From CAVOOW01 sp963697675 (GTDB lineage Bacteria > Actinomycetota > Actinomycetes > JACCUZ01): a stretch of 64,000 nt of DNA. Both the position numbers and the translations under genes were made by a program. The notes below the pieces were generated by a model. The model saw only the letters and a program-made list of their open reading frames with translations, searched no databases and was not told the DNA's origin. The stretch is from contig CAVOOW010000006.1 in assembly GCA_963697675.1 (NCBI GenBank), positions 1,364,001-1,428,000 on the forward strand, written 5' to 3'. Below are positions 56,581 through 64,000 of the stretch, piece by piece; positions within the stretch are counted from its first letter, which is position 1; each line of letters begins with the position of its first letter.

Positions 56581-57605
56581 CCGGACATCAGCGCTTCGGC
56601 GAGGCGGTCGGCGGCCAGCGCGGGGGGTACGCCGTCGCTGGCGGCGAGCTCGAGGACCCGGCGGGTGGTGTCGAAGATCTCCGCGGTCTTGGCCTTCGCC
56701 CGGGCGAAGTCGAAGCCGTGCAGCTCGTCGGCGACCTGGATGACCCCGCCGGAGTTCACGACGTAGTCCGGCGCATAGAGCACGCCCCGCTCCGCCAGCG
56801 ACGCCTCGATGCCCGGGTGGGCCAGCTGGTTGTTCGCCGCGCCGCAGACCACCCGGGCCTGCAGGACTGCCACGACCTCGTCGGACAGCGCCCCGCCCAT
56901 CGCGCAGGGCGAGTAGACGTCCAGGTCCGCCCGCACGAGTGCCTCGACATCGGGAAGTACGTCGACCTCGGCGTGCGCCGAGCGCACGCGGGCCACTGCG
57001 GCCGGCGAGACATCGGTGACCACCACGCTGGCCCCGTCCGCCAGCAGATGCCCGACGAGGTGTACGCCGACCTTGCCGACACCGGCGATGCCCACGCGGC
57101 GGCCCGCCAGCGTCGGCGTACCCCAGAGGTGCTCGGCGCTGGCCCGCATGCCCTGGAAGACCCCGAACGCGGTGAGCACGGAGGAGTCACCAGCGCCCCC
57201 GTTGCCCTCCGAGCGGCCCGTCGCCCAGCGTGTCTCCTGCGCGACGACGTCCATGTCCGCGACGTAGGTGCCGACGTCGCAGGCCGTGACATAGGCGCCG
57301 CCCAGTGACTCCACGAAACGGCCGTAGGCGCGCAGCAGGGCCTCGCTCTTGTCGCGCGTGGGGTCGCCGATGATGACGGCCTTCCCGCCGCCGTGCGGCA
57401 GGCCGGCGAGCGCGTTCTTGTAGGCCATCGCGGTCGAGAGGTTGAGCACGTCCTCGAGCGCGTCCTGCTCGGAGGGGTAGGGGTAGAACCGGGTGCCGCC
57501 GAGACCGGGGCCGAGCGCCGTCGAGTAGAGCGCGATGATCGACCTGAGGCCACTGGCCTCGTCGGCGCGGAAGCTGACCTGCTCGTGCACGTGGGCGCTG
57601 CCCAC
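56553..57605 (-). CDS. Glu/Leu/Phe/Val dehydrogenase family protein (valine/leucine dehydrogenase-like)
   Basis: It oxidatively deaminates a branched-chain or aromatic amino acid with NAD. About 350 residues. TALGPGLGGTRFYPYPSEQDAL and AGLPHGGGKAVIIGDPT (catalytic Lys) mark the substrate domain, CDVGTYVADMDV follows, and RVGIAGVGKVGVHLVGHLL is the NAD motif. The start is unsettled: a strong GGAGGAGGAG lies before ACG at 57626, with no ATG or GTG there; the nearest GTG is 57605, 23 bp from that site. I give 57605 conservatively. Its last codons lie in a palindromic repeat. Confidence 0.88.
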   Translation of the reverse strand: MGSAHVHEQVSFRADEASGLRSIIALYSTALGPGLGGTRFYPYPSEQDALEDVLNLSTAMAYKNALAGLPHGGGKAVIIGDPTRDKSEALLRAYGRFVESLGGAYVTACDVGTYVADMDVVAQETRWATGRSEGNGGAGDSSVLTAFGVFQGMRASAEHLWGTPTLAGRRVGIAGVGKVGVHLVGHLLADGASVVVTDVSPAAVARVRSAHAEVDVLPDVEALVRADLDVYSPCAMGGALSDEVVAVLQARVVCGAANNQLAHPGIEASLAERGVLYAPDYVVNSGGVIQVADELHGFDFARAKAKTAEIFDTTRRVLELAASDGVPPALAADRLAEALMSGDHEGSDRL

Positions 57606-57645
57606 GTGGCGATCGAAGATGGTCGTGGCTCCTCCTCCCGAGGCT

Positions 57646-57700
57646 TTGTGGACTCTCCGGCACCAGACACGCCGCGCGACTGGTGTGTCGGAGTCCACAA
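57646..57700. repeat. Palindromic element, TTGTGGACTC family
   Basis: Arms TTGTGGACTC (57646-57655) and GAGTCCACAA (57691-57700) with interior CCGGCACCAGACACGCCG ... GACTGGTGTGTCGG. It lies in the 5' region of the dehydrogenase gene, between two divergent genes, unlike the other two copies. Here it could affect promoters and not termination. Confidence 0.88.
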
Positions 57701-57782
57701 CGGGGTGGGTCGCGGGTCGGGGGTGACGTGTCGAACGCCGCAGGGGGTGGCGGCCGGCGCGCCTCAGCCTACGATGCGAGGC

Positions 57783-58613
57783 GTGCCGGTCCTGATGCCC
57801 AGCCCGTACTGCGCCTATCTCCGGGTCTACGAGCCGCTCGCCGCCTTCGACGCCGACGAGCGGGCCGCGTGGCAGTCCTACGCCGGGCATGCCGAACCGC
57901 GCGCACATCGGTTGTCGGCCGAGCACCGCGAGGCGCTCGCCGGCGTGCTGAGCATCCCGCCGCGCCCGGTGCCGAGCGAGGAGCCGCGCGAGGCGTTCGT
58001 CCTCGAGGCGGGTGGCGCCGTGCACGTGTGCCCCGTCCAGGTGCGGCTGCGCTCCTGGATGGCGCTGGGCCAGTTCCGCGACGGGCTGCCCGACACGCTC
58101 CTGCACGCGTTCGTGCCCCCCGCATCGCTGGAACGCGCAGAGGCCGACCACGACAGCTGGGGCTATCCGACTGCCGCGCTCCCGTTGCGCATCCTGACCG
58201 CCACGTGGTCGGTGCCGATCCACTGGTTCGTGCCCTTCAGCGCAGCCGACCGGGAGGTGCGGCTGGACACCCCCGAGGTCGTGCTGCGCACCCGGATGTC
58301 CTCGGCCCGGCGCCGGGTGGGTCGCTCGCTGCGCACGCTGCGCCGCTCCGTGGGCGAGATCACCTACGTCGACGACCTCGAGGATGTCGGGCGCTGGCTC
58401 GAGGACTTCCATCCGCGATCCTGGCTGGAGCTGGACTACGGCGGCCTGGCCCGCCTGCTCGGCCCGGAGGGGCTGGCCGGCGACCGGTCCGTCGAGGAGG
58501 TCACGGCGGCTCTCGAGGCGCTCGCCGGCGGTGACGAGCCGACGGCGACCGCGGCCTACCGCAGCGTCGTCGACCGGTGGGCCAGGGTCCGGGCGCTCGA
58601 GCTCGCGAACTAG
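57783..58613 (+). CDS. Conserved-looking protein of unknown function upstream of bldC
   Basis: A 276-residue soluble protein starting MPVLMPSPYCAYLRVYEPLAAF. Distinct segments are AHRLSAEHREALAGVLSIPPRPVPSEEPREAFVL, HVCPVQVRLRSWMALGQFRDGLPDTLLHAFVPP, WSVPIHWFVPFSAADREV and VDDLEDVGRWLEDFHPRSWLELDYGGLA. Trp-rich, no membrane segment. I do not recognise a named domain. It sits immediately before the bldC region in the same orientation and ends about 445 bp before it. GTG at 57783; ATG at 57795 is also possible. Confidence 0.8.
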   Translation: MPVLMPSPYCAYLRVYEPLAAFDADERAAWQSYAGHAEPRAHRLSAEHREALAGVLSIPPRPVPSEEPREAFVLEAGGAVHVCPVQVRLRSWMALGQFRDGLPDTLLHAFVPPASLERAEADHDSWGYPTAALPLRILTATWSVPIHWFVPFSAADREVRLDTPEVVLRTRMSSARRRVGRSLRTLRRSVGEITYVDDLEDVGRWLEDFHPRSWLELDYGGLARLLGPEGLAGDRSVEEVTAALEALAGGDEPTATAAYRSVVDRWARVRALELAN

Positions 58614-59058
58614 CAGCCGATCGACCCGATCGGGACCAGCCCGGCCCGTCGCCCGTCCCGAAAGGCACCGTCGCCCGTCCCGAGGGGCCGATCGCAGGTC
58701 CCCCGCGACCGGTCGCAGATCCCAGAAGGCTAGGAGTACGTCGACCGGGCTGCTCGCCGTCGATGGTCAGATTTGGCGGGCCGGGGATGGCCCACAAGGC
58801 CTCAAATCGACACTCTGGGCTGCTAAGCGGGGACTTTCCGTGACAGTTGGCTACTTTCTGTCATACGTCCGACACGGAGGCGCGACGAGTGGCGGCTGAG
58901 CGTGGTTCGAGCGCGGTCCCCCAGTTGGCAGGTGTCTAGTCCGGACGCCTCACTCAGAAGATGGCCCGCAATGACCATTTCGGACATCCCCTACGAAGGG
59001 GCACTATTACCCCCAAGGAACCGAGATGCGTCGGTTCGCCACCGAAAGAGGCCGCCAG
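58614..59058. other. Upstream region of bldC
   Basis: No gene is seen in these 445 bp. A 17-bp direct repeat (core CCGTCGCCCGTCCCGA) occurs twice, starting at about 58645 and 58667. A TGACAG/CTGTCA dyad lies near 58840-58863, and CCCCTACGAAGGGG near 58988. An in-frame ATG at 59026 precedes bldC but has no ribosome site as good as AAAGAGG before 59059. Developmental promoters are likely here, but I cannot place them. Confidence 0.55.
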
Positions 59059-59265
59059 ATGTCCACTCGTACTCCCGACGCCGAGCCCCTGCTGACCCCG
59101 GCTGAGGTTGCCACGATGTTCCGTGTCGACCCCAAGACCGTGACCCGTTGGGCCAAGGCTGGCAAACTCACATCGATCCGCACCCTCGGCGGTCACCGCC
59201 GCTACCGCGAGTCGGAGGTCCGGGCGCTCCTCGCCGGGATCCCGACCCAGCGCACCGAGGGCTGA
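59059..59265 (+). CDS. bldC: BldC-type MerR-family developmental regulator
   Basis: A 68-residue MerR-like winged-helix DNA-binding protein: LLTPAEVATMFRVDPKTVTRWAKAGKLTSIRTLGGHRRYRESEVRALL, which matches BldC of streptomycetes, where it binds direct repeats and represses early development. No effector domain is present, as usual. ATG at 59059 with AAAGAGG 8 bp upstream. A strong terminator follows. Its role outside sporulating genera is less defined. Confidence 0.95.
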   Translation: MSTRTPDAEPLLTPAEVATMFRVDPKTVTRWAKAGKLTSIRTLGGHRRYRESEVRALLAGIPTQRTEG

Positions 59266-59288
59266 CCGCACCAAGCAAGGCACAACGA

Positions 59289-59320
59289 AAGGCGCCGACC
59301 CGGTCCAGGGTCGGCGCCTT
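59289..59320 (+). terminator. Strong hairpin terminator of bldC
   Basis: AAGGCGCCGACCC (59289-59301) pairs perfectly with GGGTCGGCGCCTT (59308-59320) across a six-base loop, GGTCCA. It starts 24 bp after the bldC stop. The stem is G+C rich, and its A-T ends give a short TT tail, so a factor-independent stop is likely. Confidence 0.9.
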
Positions 59321-59361
59321 CGCGTTCTCTGACGCTCTCGCTCTCGCGAAGCCGCGCTGAC

Positions 59362-59412
59362 GAGCGACCTTCGTCCGCGACACGCCCAGCGTGTCGCGGC
59401 CAAAGGTCGCTC
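59362..59412. repeat. Palindromic element, GAGCGACCTT family
   Basis: GAGCGACCTT (59362-59371) and AAGGTCGCTC (59403-59412) flank an inner hairpin, CGCGACACGC / GCGTGTCGCG. It is the second copy of the element at 33447-33497 and again lies between convergent genes, bldC and the secreted CBM protein. Confidence 0.88.
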
Positions 59413-59419
59413 ATCGGGG

Positions 59420-61477
59420 TTAGCGGCGGACGAGGGTGAAGCCTCCGGCCAGCACGCGGACGGTCAGGGTCTGGGTGCCGGCGGTCCCTGGGTGGGTCCG
59501 CTTCACCAACCTGCCCCGGCCGTCATAGACCTCGACCACGAGCTGCCCGTGCCCGGGCACCGTCACGGCGCGCCGGTCGGTGGACGTGTCGGCACTGCGC
59601 AGCAGCGCGGTCCCGTGCTTGCCCTTGCCCAGGACATAGCGCGACACGACGGGCTCGAGCTGGAACGCGTCGACGATCGCCGTGTCCGAGCCGCTCGCCA
59701 CCGTTTTCACGACCAGACTGGTCGCGGTCGAGGACAGGGTGATCGGCAGGGTCACCGGGAGCAGCGCGCCTGGTGTGGTCGCCGCGCCCTGGGCGCCGAC
59801 AGCGCCGGACGAGAACTGACCGATCAGCGTGCCGGTGCTGGTGCGCACCGTGGTGACCGCCGAGCTCCCGTGCACCAGGCTGACCACCGGCTGGACGACG
59901 ACGCGGCCCAGCCCGGGTGGCACGGTGACCGTGGCGACACCGTCGTTGCCGAGCTCGGCGTAGCCAGTGCCTCCGTACTGCGACTCGCCCGTCCACGTCG
60001 ACGTGGGGACGACGGCGGTCGCCCCGCCCGTCAACGCCGCGTCCTCGGCCTGCAACGTCGTCGTGCCCACCCGCTCGCGGATGCCTGCGGTGCGGGCGAT
60101 CTTGGCGATCTTCGGGTGCGCGTCGAGGGCGAGCATCGTGAGGAGCCCATGGATCGTGGACTCGGCACCCGAGTTCGGGTTGACGCGACCATCCTTCTCG
60201 ACGCCGTCGATCGTGCGCCCGGTGGCCGGGTCGTACGCCGGCTTGTGGGAGAGGTTGGCGCCGAAGAACCACGCCGCCGCGACTCCTGCGACCTTGCGCA
60301 GGCCGGGACGGTGCGCTGCCGTGGCGGTGGCGAACAGGCCCTGGACGCGCGCGTCGGCGCCGTAGGCGATCTGCGTCGCGTCGATGCGGCTGGGCAGCCG
60401 CGCCTGGTCTGGTCCGCCGGAGGTGAGCAGGTACGGCGTGAACGTCGCGGCGTCGCGGATGGCGGGCTTGACCAGGCTACGGTCCCCGAGCGCCGCGCCG
60501 GCGCGGGCGAGCCCGGACGGCATGTTCGCACCCCATGCGTGCCAGATCGAACGTGACCCTGCCCAGGGGAGCAGCGCGCCGTTGGGCCAGGTTCGTGCGT
60601 TGCCGCCGCCCAGCTCGGCCACGCCGTTGGCGAGCCGCCGCAGCGTCGACCGGGCCGCGTGACCGCCGCCGGCATCGACGTAGGCCGCCAGTCCGAGCAT
60701 GGCCTCGGACGTCGCGTCGCCACCATCGGCGATCAGCCAGGCGGGCGTGGGAACGCCGTGCAGCGAGGTGTACGTGCCGTACTTGTCGAGCACCTGACGG
60801 TCGATGGCGTGCATCGACAGGACCAGCCGCGCGCGCAGGAAGGCGGCGAACTTCGGGTCGACGTCGCGGAATGCGGCGTAGCCCTCACCGAGCGCCCAGA
60901 TGGTGCGCGCGGTCCAGTACGCGGCGTCGCTGTCGGAGGGGTCGGGCAGCTCAACGGGGTCGGCGCTGCGGTTCAGCGTGCCGTCGGGCTGCATCCAGAG
61001 CACCACGTTGCCGCGGTTGGCGCCGGTCGCGGTCTGCAGGTAGGTCAGTCCACGCAGCAGCTGGCGGGCGTGCTTGCGGCTGGACTTCTTGCCGGTCAGC
61101 TGCCAGTGCCGGGTGTAGACCACGGCGGCCCGGGAGATGTCGTCGGCGTTGAACGCGCCCTGCCCCCACGTGTTCGTGGCGGCGTCGTACGCGCCGCCGC
61201 CCACGCGCTTCCAGACGCCGGCGTCCTGCTCGGCGTAGGTCCACAGCACCCCGATCCGCGGGTGCTTGGCAAGCTGGTAGGTGGTGTGGTGGGCCTGCTT
61301 CGGCGGCCGGACGGTGGCACCGAGCCAGTTGATGTGCGCGAGGTTGGTCAGCGGCTCGGCTTTGGCCGCAGCCGCTGAAGCGGCGGTCGCAGGACTGGCT
61401 CCGGCGAGCATGCTGCTGAGTGCCATCGCCAGGGCGAGCAGCAGTGCGAGCAGGGTGGGGCGGGTGCGGCGGGTCAT
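59420..61477 (-). CDS. Large secreted protein with alpha/alpha-barrel-like body and C-terminal CBM6/35-like domain
   Basis: A 685-residue exported protein. The signal peptide spans about residues 1-32 (LLALLLALAMALSSMLAG, ATA end). Residues ~40-460 have paired helices and aromatic segments (VLWTYAEQDAGVWKRVGGGAYD, AAYWTARTIWALGEGYAAFRDV, WHAWGANMPSGLARAG), resembling six-hairpin glycosidases or lyases. From residue ~475, LQAEDAALTGGAT and GGTGYAELGNDGVATVTVP resemble a CBM6/CBM35 module. ATG at 61477. It is last in the probable glycan operon, 72 bp after the cupin gene. Catalytic residues cannot be assigned. Confidence 0.78.
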   Translation of the reverse strand: MTRRTRPTLLALLLALAMALSSMLAGASPATAASAAAAKAEPLTNLAHINWLGATVRPPKQAHHTTYQLAKHPRIGVLWTYAEQDAGVWKRVGGGAYDAATNTWGQGAFNADDISRAAVVYTRHWQLTGKKSSRKHARQLLRGLTYLQTATGANRGNVVLWMQPDGTLNRSADPVELPDPSDSDAAYWTARTIWALGEGYAAFRDVDPKFAAFLRARLVLSMHAIDRQVLDKYGTYTSLHGVPTPAWLIADGGDATSEAMLGLAAYVDAGGGHAARSTLRRLANGVAELGGGNARTWPNGALLPWAGSRSIWHAWGANMPSGLARAGAALGDRSLVKPAIRDAATFTPYLLTSGGPDQARLPSRIDATQIAYGADARVQGLFATATAAHRPGLRKVAGVAAAWFFGANLSHKPAYDPATGRTIDGVEKDGRVNPNSGAESTIHGLLTMLALDAHPKIAKIARTAGIRERVGTTTLQAEDAALTGGATAVVPTSTWTGESQYGGTGYAELGNDGVATVTVPPGLGRVVVQPVVSLVHGSSAVTTVRTSTGTLIGQFSSGAVGAQGAATTPGALLPVTLPITLSSTATSLVVKTVASGSDTAIVDAFQLEPVVSRYVLGKGKHGTALLRSADTSTDRRAVTVPGHGQLVVEVYDGRGRLVKRTHPGTAGTQTLTVRVLAGGFTLVRR

Positions 61478-61522
61478 GGTGTGCGCTCGTCTCTGTGGGT
61501 GCTGCGCATTGAGGTCGTAGAA

Positions 61523-61550
61523 CACGGGTTGTTGATCACGGGTTGTTGAT
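61523..61550. repeat. Two-copy 14-bp tandem repeat at the end of the cupin gene
   Basis: CACGGGTTGTTGAT occurs twice back to back (61523-61536, 61537-61550), with a partial third (CACGG). The cupin stop codon (minus strand) begins at 61550-61552, so the repeat is just downstream of it. Too short to suggest a function. Confidence 0.75.
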
Positions 61551-61936
61551 CACGGTGCGCTCGTGCCGTGCCGGCCGTAGGTGTCCGAGAGCCGCACGAC
61601 GTCTTCCCGCCAGCCGGGACCGGCGGTGGATGCCTCGACGAGCACTGCGTCGCTGACCGCGCGAACACGGTGCAGCAGCCCGGGCGGCACATGGATCGAC
61701 GAGCCGGCGGGCAGGTCGACGGTGCGCAACGAGGCTTCGTCGGCACCGACGTCGATCTGCGCCTCGCCGCTGAGCACGGCGATGGTCTCGTCCTTGTGGT
61801 GGTGGTATTGCAGCGAGAGCGCCTGACCGGCGTTCACGTGCAACGTCTTTCCGACGTACGACCCTTCGACCACGGCGAAGATCTCCTCGTGGCCCCACGG
61901 TTTCTCTACGCGTTCGGCGATCCGCGGATCGTTCAT
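61550..61936 (-). CDS. Single-domain cupin, mannose-6-phosphate isomerase type
   Basis: A 128-residue cupin resembling the C-terminal cupin of type II phosphomannose isomerase/GDP-mannose pyrophosphorylase: KPWGHEEIFAVVEGSYVGKTLHVNAGQALSLQYHHHKDETIAVLSG, with the metal ligands in HHHKDE. LPAGSSIHVPPGLLHRV is the second cupin motif. ATG at 61936 overlaps the GH130 stop by 4 bp. The mannose link fits a mannoside-degrading enzyme upstream. It may interconvert or bind mannose phosphates; activity not shown. Confidence 0.87.
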   Translation of the reverse strand: MNDPRIAERVEKPWGHEEIFAVVEGSYVGKTLHVNAGQALSLQYHHHKDETIAVLSGEAQIDVGADEASLRTVDLPAGSSIHVPPGLLHRVRAVSDAVLVEASTAGPGWREDVVRLSDTYGRHGTSAP

Positions 61937-63003
61937 GCCGTGTGCTCGAGGCGTGCGACACCGATCTTGGCGTCGGCCATGCCGTAGAACACGTAGCGAA
62001 CGCCCTCGATCTCCTCGATCGCGGTCGGGAAGACGACGTTCGCCACGGTGCCGTTGATCTCCTCGTCGGTCTCGGGCACCATCAGCGGCTTGCTCGTCCG
62101 AGCGATCACCTTGGAGGGGTCGTTCGCGTCGAGGATCATCGCGCCCGCTGCGTACTCGGCCTTCATCGCCGTCGGATCCCAGCCCTTGGGGATATAGCCG
62201 GTGACGCCGTGATGGATGAGCAGCCAGCCCTCGTCGACCCTGATCGGCGGCGGGCCCGCTCCGATCTTGAGCTCCTCGAACTCGAACTCGGGCAGCGCCA
62301 CGAGCCGGTGCTGGCCCAGCTGGACCAGCGAGCGCAGATCTGCCTCGACGGCGTCGGCCGGCGCGTAGGAGATCCAGATGCCGGGGCGGTCGTCCGTGAC
62401 TCCGGCGGGGAGATAGGTCGTCTCCCCGTCGCGGAACCAGCCGAGGTCCCACATCGGCCGGTGCAACATCGCATAGCTGCGACGGCCGTCGGGCGCGATG
62501 ACCGGCTCGGGGAAGAAGACCGCGTCCTTGTTCGGGAACAGCCCGAGGTCCGTGTCGAGCTCGGGCTGGTAGCCGTACTGCACCGGTCCGAGCCGTCGCC
62601 AGTGCGTCAGGTCGTCCGAGACGGCAAGTGCCAGGCGAGGCCCGAGCGGTCCGTAGGCGACGTAGGTCATCACCGTCATGCCCAGGCTTGGTACGTAGGT
62701 CGTCCTCGGGTCCTCGACACCGGAGTGGTCGGCACCTCGTTCCCAGCCTGCGTCAGGCGCGAACACGACACCCTTGCGCGTCACGCCGACCGGAACGCCC
62801 TGGCGCAGCTCGATCTCGGCGAGACCGACTCGCGAGACGTTGCCCTTCGACACCATGCGTGGCAACAGATGCAGGGTGCCGTCCGGCGTGTGGCCGGTGG
62901 CCGGGTTGAGGACGCCTTCGGCTTCCTGGGGGTCAGTCGGGTCAGGCGTCATGATCACGCCAACGCGCGTGAGGGTGTAGGGGACAGTGGTGCTGATAGT
63001 CAC
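61933..63003 (-). CDS. GH130 family glycosidase/phosphorylase
   Basis: A 356-residue five-bladed beta-propeller enzyme of glycoside hydrolase family 130, whose members act on beta-mannosides. SGVEDPRTTYV carries the family EDPR motif (residues 97-100); NKDAVFFPEPV (residues 158-168) and MLHRPMW (HRP 181-183) follow, and VDEGWLLIHHGV and LMVPETDEEING are C-terminal signatures. No signal peptide, so it works in the cytoplasm on imported sugars. Whether it is a phosphorylase or hydrolase depends on phosphate-binding residues I cannot settle. It lies 7 bp after the sugar permease gene. Confidence 0.88.
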   Translation of the reverse strand: MTISTTVPYTLTRVGVIMTPDPTDPQEAEGVLNPATGHTPDGTLHLLPRMVSKGNVSRVGLAEIELRQGVPVGVTRKGVVFAPDAGWERGADHSGVEDPRTTYVPSLGMTVMTYVAYGPLGPRLALAVSDDLTHWRRLGPVQYGYQPELDTDLGLFPNKDAVFFPEPVIAPDGRRSYAMLHRPMWDLGWFRDGETTYLPAGVTDDRPGIWISYAPADAVEADLRSLVQLGQHRLVALPEFEFEELKIGAGPPPIRVDEGWLLIHHGVTGYIPKGWDPTAMKAEYAAGAMILDANDPSKVIARTSKPLMVPETDEEINGTVANVVFPTAIEEIEGVRYVFYGMADAKIGVARLEHTA

Positions 63004-63010
63004 GTAGATC

Positions 63011-63922
63011 TCAACCCTTCACGCCGGAGCCGATGTCACTGTTGTTGAAGTGCCGCTGGAAGATGACGAACAGCGCCACCGCAGGGGCGGCCAGCACGAC
63101 AGCACCCGCGAACATGGCGCCATAGGGGTTCGAGGCTCGTGAGGCAACGTTGCTCATGTAGTTGGCCAGGCTGACCGCAAGCGGTTGCATGTCGGCCTGC
63201 TTGGTGACGAGGAACGGCCACAGGAACTCGTTCCACGGGCCGATGAAGGTGAGCAGGATCGCGGTGAGAACCGCTGGCCGGACAAGGGGCAGTGCGATCG
63301 AGCGCAGGATGCGCATCTCGCTCGCGCCGTCGATCATGGCAGCGTCGAACAGCTCCTGCGGCAGCTGTATGAAGAACTGCCGGAAGATGAAGACAGCGGT
63401 CGTGTTGATCGCGTACGGAAGGATGATCCCCAGGTAGCTGTCGGCGAGGCCGTAGCTGCGCACGATGAGCACGTAGAGCGGGATCATCAGCAGCTGGAAC
63501 GGCACGACCTGCACCAGGATCATGGCGCTGAACACCGTTCCCCGACCACGGAAATGCAGTCGAGCGAGGGCGTAGCCCGCAAGCAGCCCGAAGACCACCG
63601 TGCCCAGGATCACGCCTGCGGTGAAGATGCCGGAGTTGAGAAGTGACCGGCCGAGATTGATCCGTTCGTTGATCTGGCTGTAGTTCTGTGTCGTCAGGCC
63701 GCCGTGCGGGATGACGCCGGCAAGCGACGTGTCCGGCTCGGCCTGGAAAGAGCCGACGATCATGTAGTAGAAGGGAAACAGGAACAGCAGCGCGCCCAGC
63801 CCCAGCACGAGGGCGCGCAGGGCGCCCAGGACCCGGCTGCCGTGGCGCTGCCTCGAGACCGTCACCGGAGGCAGCTCGGAGAGCTCTTCGTTCCAGGGAT
63901 CGCTGAGTGTCGTCCCGGCCAT
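63011..63922 (-). CDS. Carbohydrate ABC transporter permease (MalG-type)
   Basis: A 303-residue inner-membrane permease with six helices, from ALVLGLGALLFLFPFYYMIVGSF. The EAA loop is FDAAMIDGASEMRILRSIALPLVRPAVLT. The family imports oligosaccharides with a MalF-type partner, whose end is seen just upstream. ATG at 63922. It is the second gene visible of a probable glycan operon. Confidence 0.93.
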   Translation of the reverse strand: MAGTTLSDPWNEELSELPPVTVSRQRHGSRVLGALRALVLGLGALLFLFPFYYMIVGSFQAEPDTSLAGVIPHGGLTTQNYSQINERINLGRSLLNSGIFTAGVILGTVVFGLLAGYALARLHFRGRGTVFSAMILVQVVPFQLLMIPLYVLIVRSYGLADSYLGIILPYAINTTAVFIFRQFFIQLPQELFDAAMIDGASEMRILRSIALPLVRPAVLTAILLTFIGPWNEFLWPFLVTKQADMQPLAVSLANYMSNVASRASNPYGAMFAGAVVLAAPAVALFVIFQRHFNNSDIGSGVKG

Positions 63923-63923
63923 G

Positions 63924-64000
63924 TCAGTCCCTCTCCAGCACGTACTTGTTGACCAGGGAGATGACCATCACGCCGAGCACCAGGATCACGCCGATCGCGG
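63924..64000 (-). CDS. Carbohydrate ABC transporter permease (MalF-type), 3' end only
   Basis: The minus strand reads AIGVILVLGVMVISLVNKYVLERD and a stop at 63924-63926, 1 bp from the MalG-type start. A C-terminal membrane helix followed by a short charged tail fits a sugar permease of the MalF type. The rest lies beyond the window; the binding protein is expected further on. Confidence 0.75.
   Translation of the reverse strand, partial: AIGVILVLGVMVISLVNKYVLERD

Noticed and set aside
56553..58412. A 619-codon dehydrogenase reading far upstream
   Set aside because: The extension crosses the palindrome and is antisense to the gene at 57783; known family members begin near HEQV.
59026..59058. 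ATG at 59026 as the bldC start
   Set aside because: It would add 11 residues not typical of BldC, while the ATG at 59059 has AAAGAGG at proper spacing and gives the normal 68 residues.

Overview
The window is about 70% G+C, densely coded, uses many GTG starts and 4-bp ATGA/GTGA overlaps, and carries actinobacterial marker families (BldC, DUF3151 next to a class II aldolase, DUF3073, PurSQL). It reads as the chromosome of a high-GC Actinomycetota; the gene mix suggests Propionibacteriales/Nocardioidaceae, but that placement is inference. No tRNA, rRNA, integrase, transposase or CRISPR array was recognised.

Layout. 1-2.1 kb: end of a carbon-monoxide-dehydrogenase-type cluster (coxM, coxG), then a palindromic repeat array. 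2.2-13.7 kb: single metabolic genes (epimerase, alpha/beta hydrolases, pyrE, cyclase-family protein, LemA pair, two DedA proteins, TrmH methylase, GNAT, CoA-disulfide-reductase-like flavoprotein, fba-DUF3151). 14-22 kb: HTH regulator, phospholipase-D-like protein, purA, lipase, and an ABC exporter operon with a LolA/RseB-like protein. 23-33 kb: class III aminotransferase, purD, a gamma-glutamyltransferase-like gene, purB, purC, galE. 34-38 kb: an ECF42-type sigma factor with its DGPF protein, and an amino-acid ABC importer. 38.7-41.9 kb: purS-purQ-purL. 41.9-45.6 kb: a two-gene ABC exporter. 46-51 kb: M14 peptidase and a polyamine-type ABC importer. 52.5-56.3 kb: purF, purM, DUF3073. 56.5-59.3 kb: a branched-chain amino-acid dehydrogenase and bldC. 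59.4-64 kb: a minus-strand glycan locus (two sugar permeases, GH130 enzyme, cupin, large secreted CBM-bearing protein).

The common thread is de novo purine synthesis: purA, D, B, C, S, Q, L, F and M lie on the plus strand over 40 kb, interleaved with transport and salvage genes.

Two features stand out. First, at least six families of palindromic or tandem intergenic repeats recur, mostly at gene ends, with no visible mobilising enzyme. Second, ten genes carry single-base lesions (by my reading 22 insertions, 2 deletions and one nonsense change), often in C or G runs and dense between 42.3 and 49.5 kb. These look more like assembly errors than biology, so the coordinates given for those genes are the reconstructed extents.
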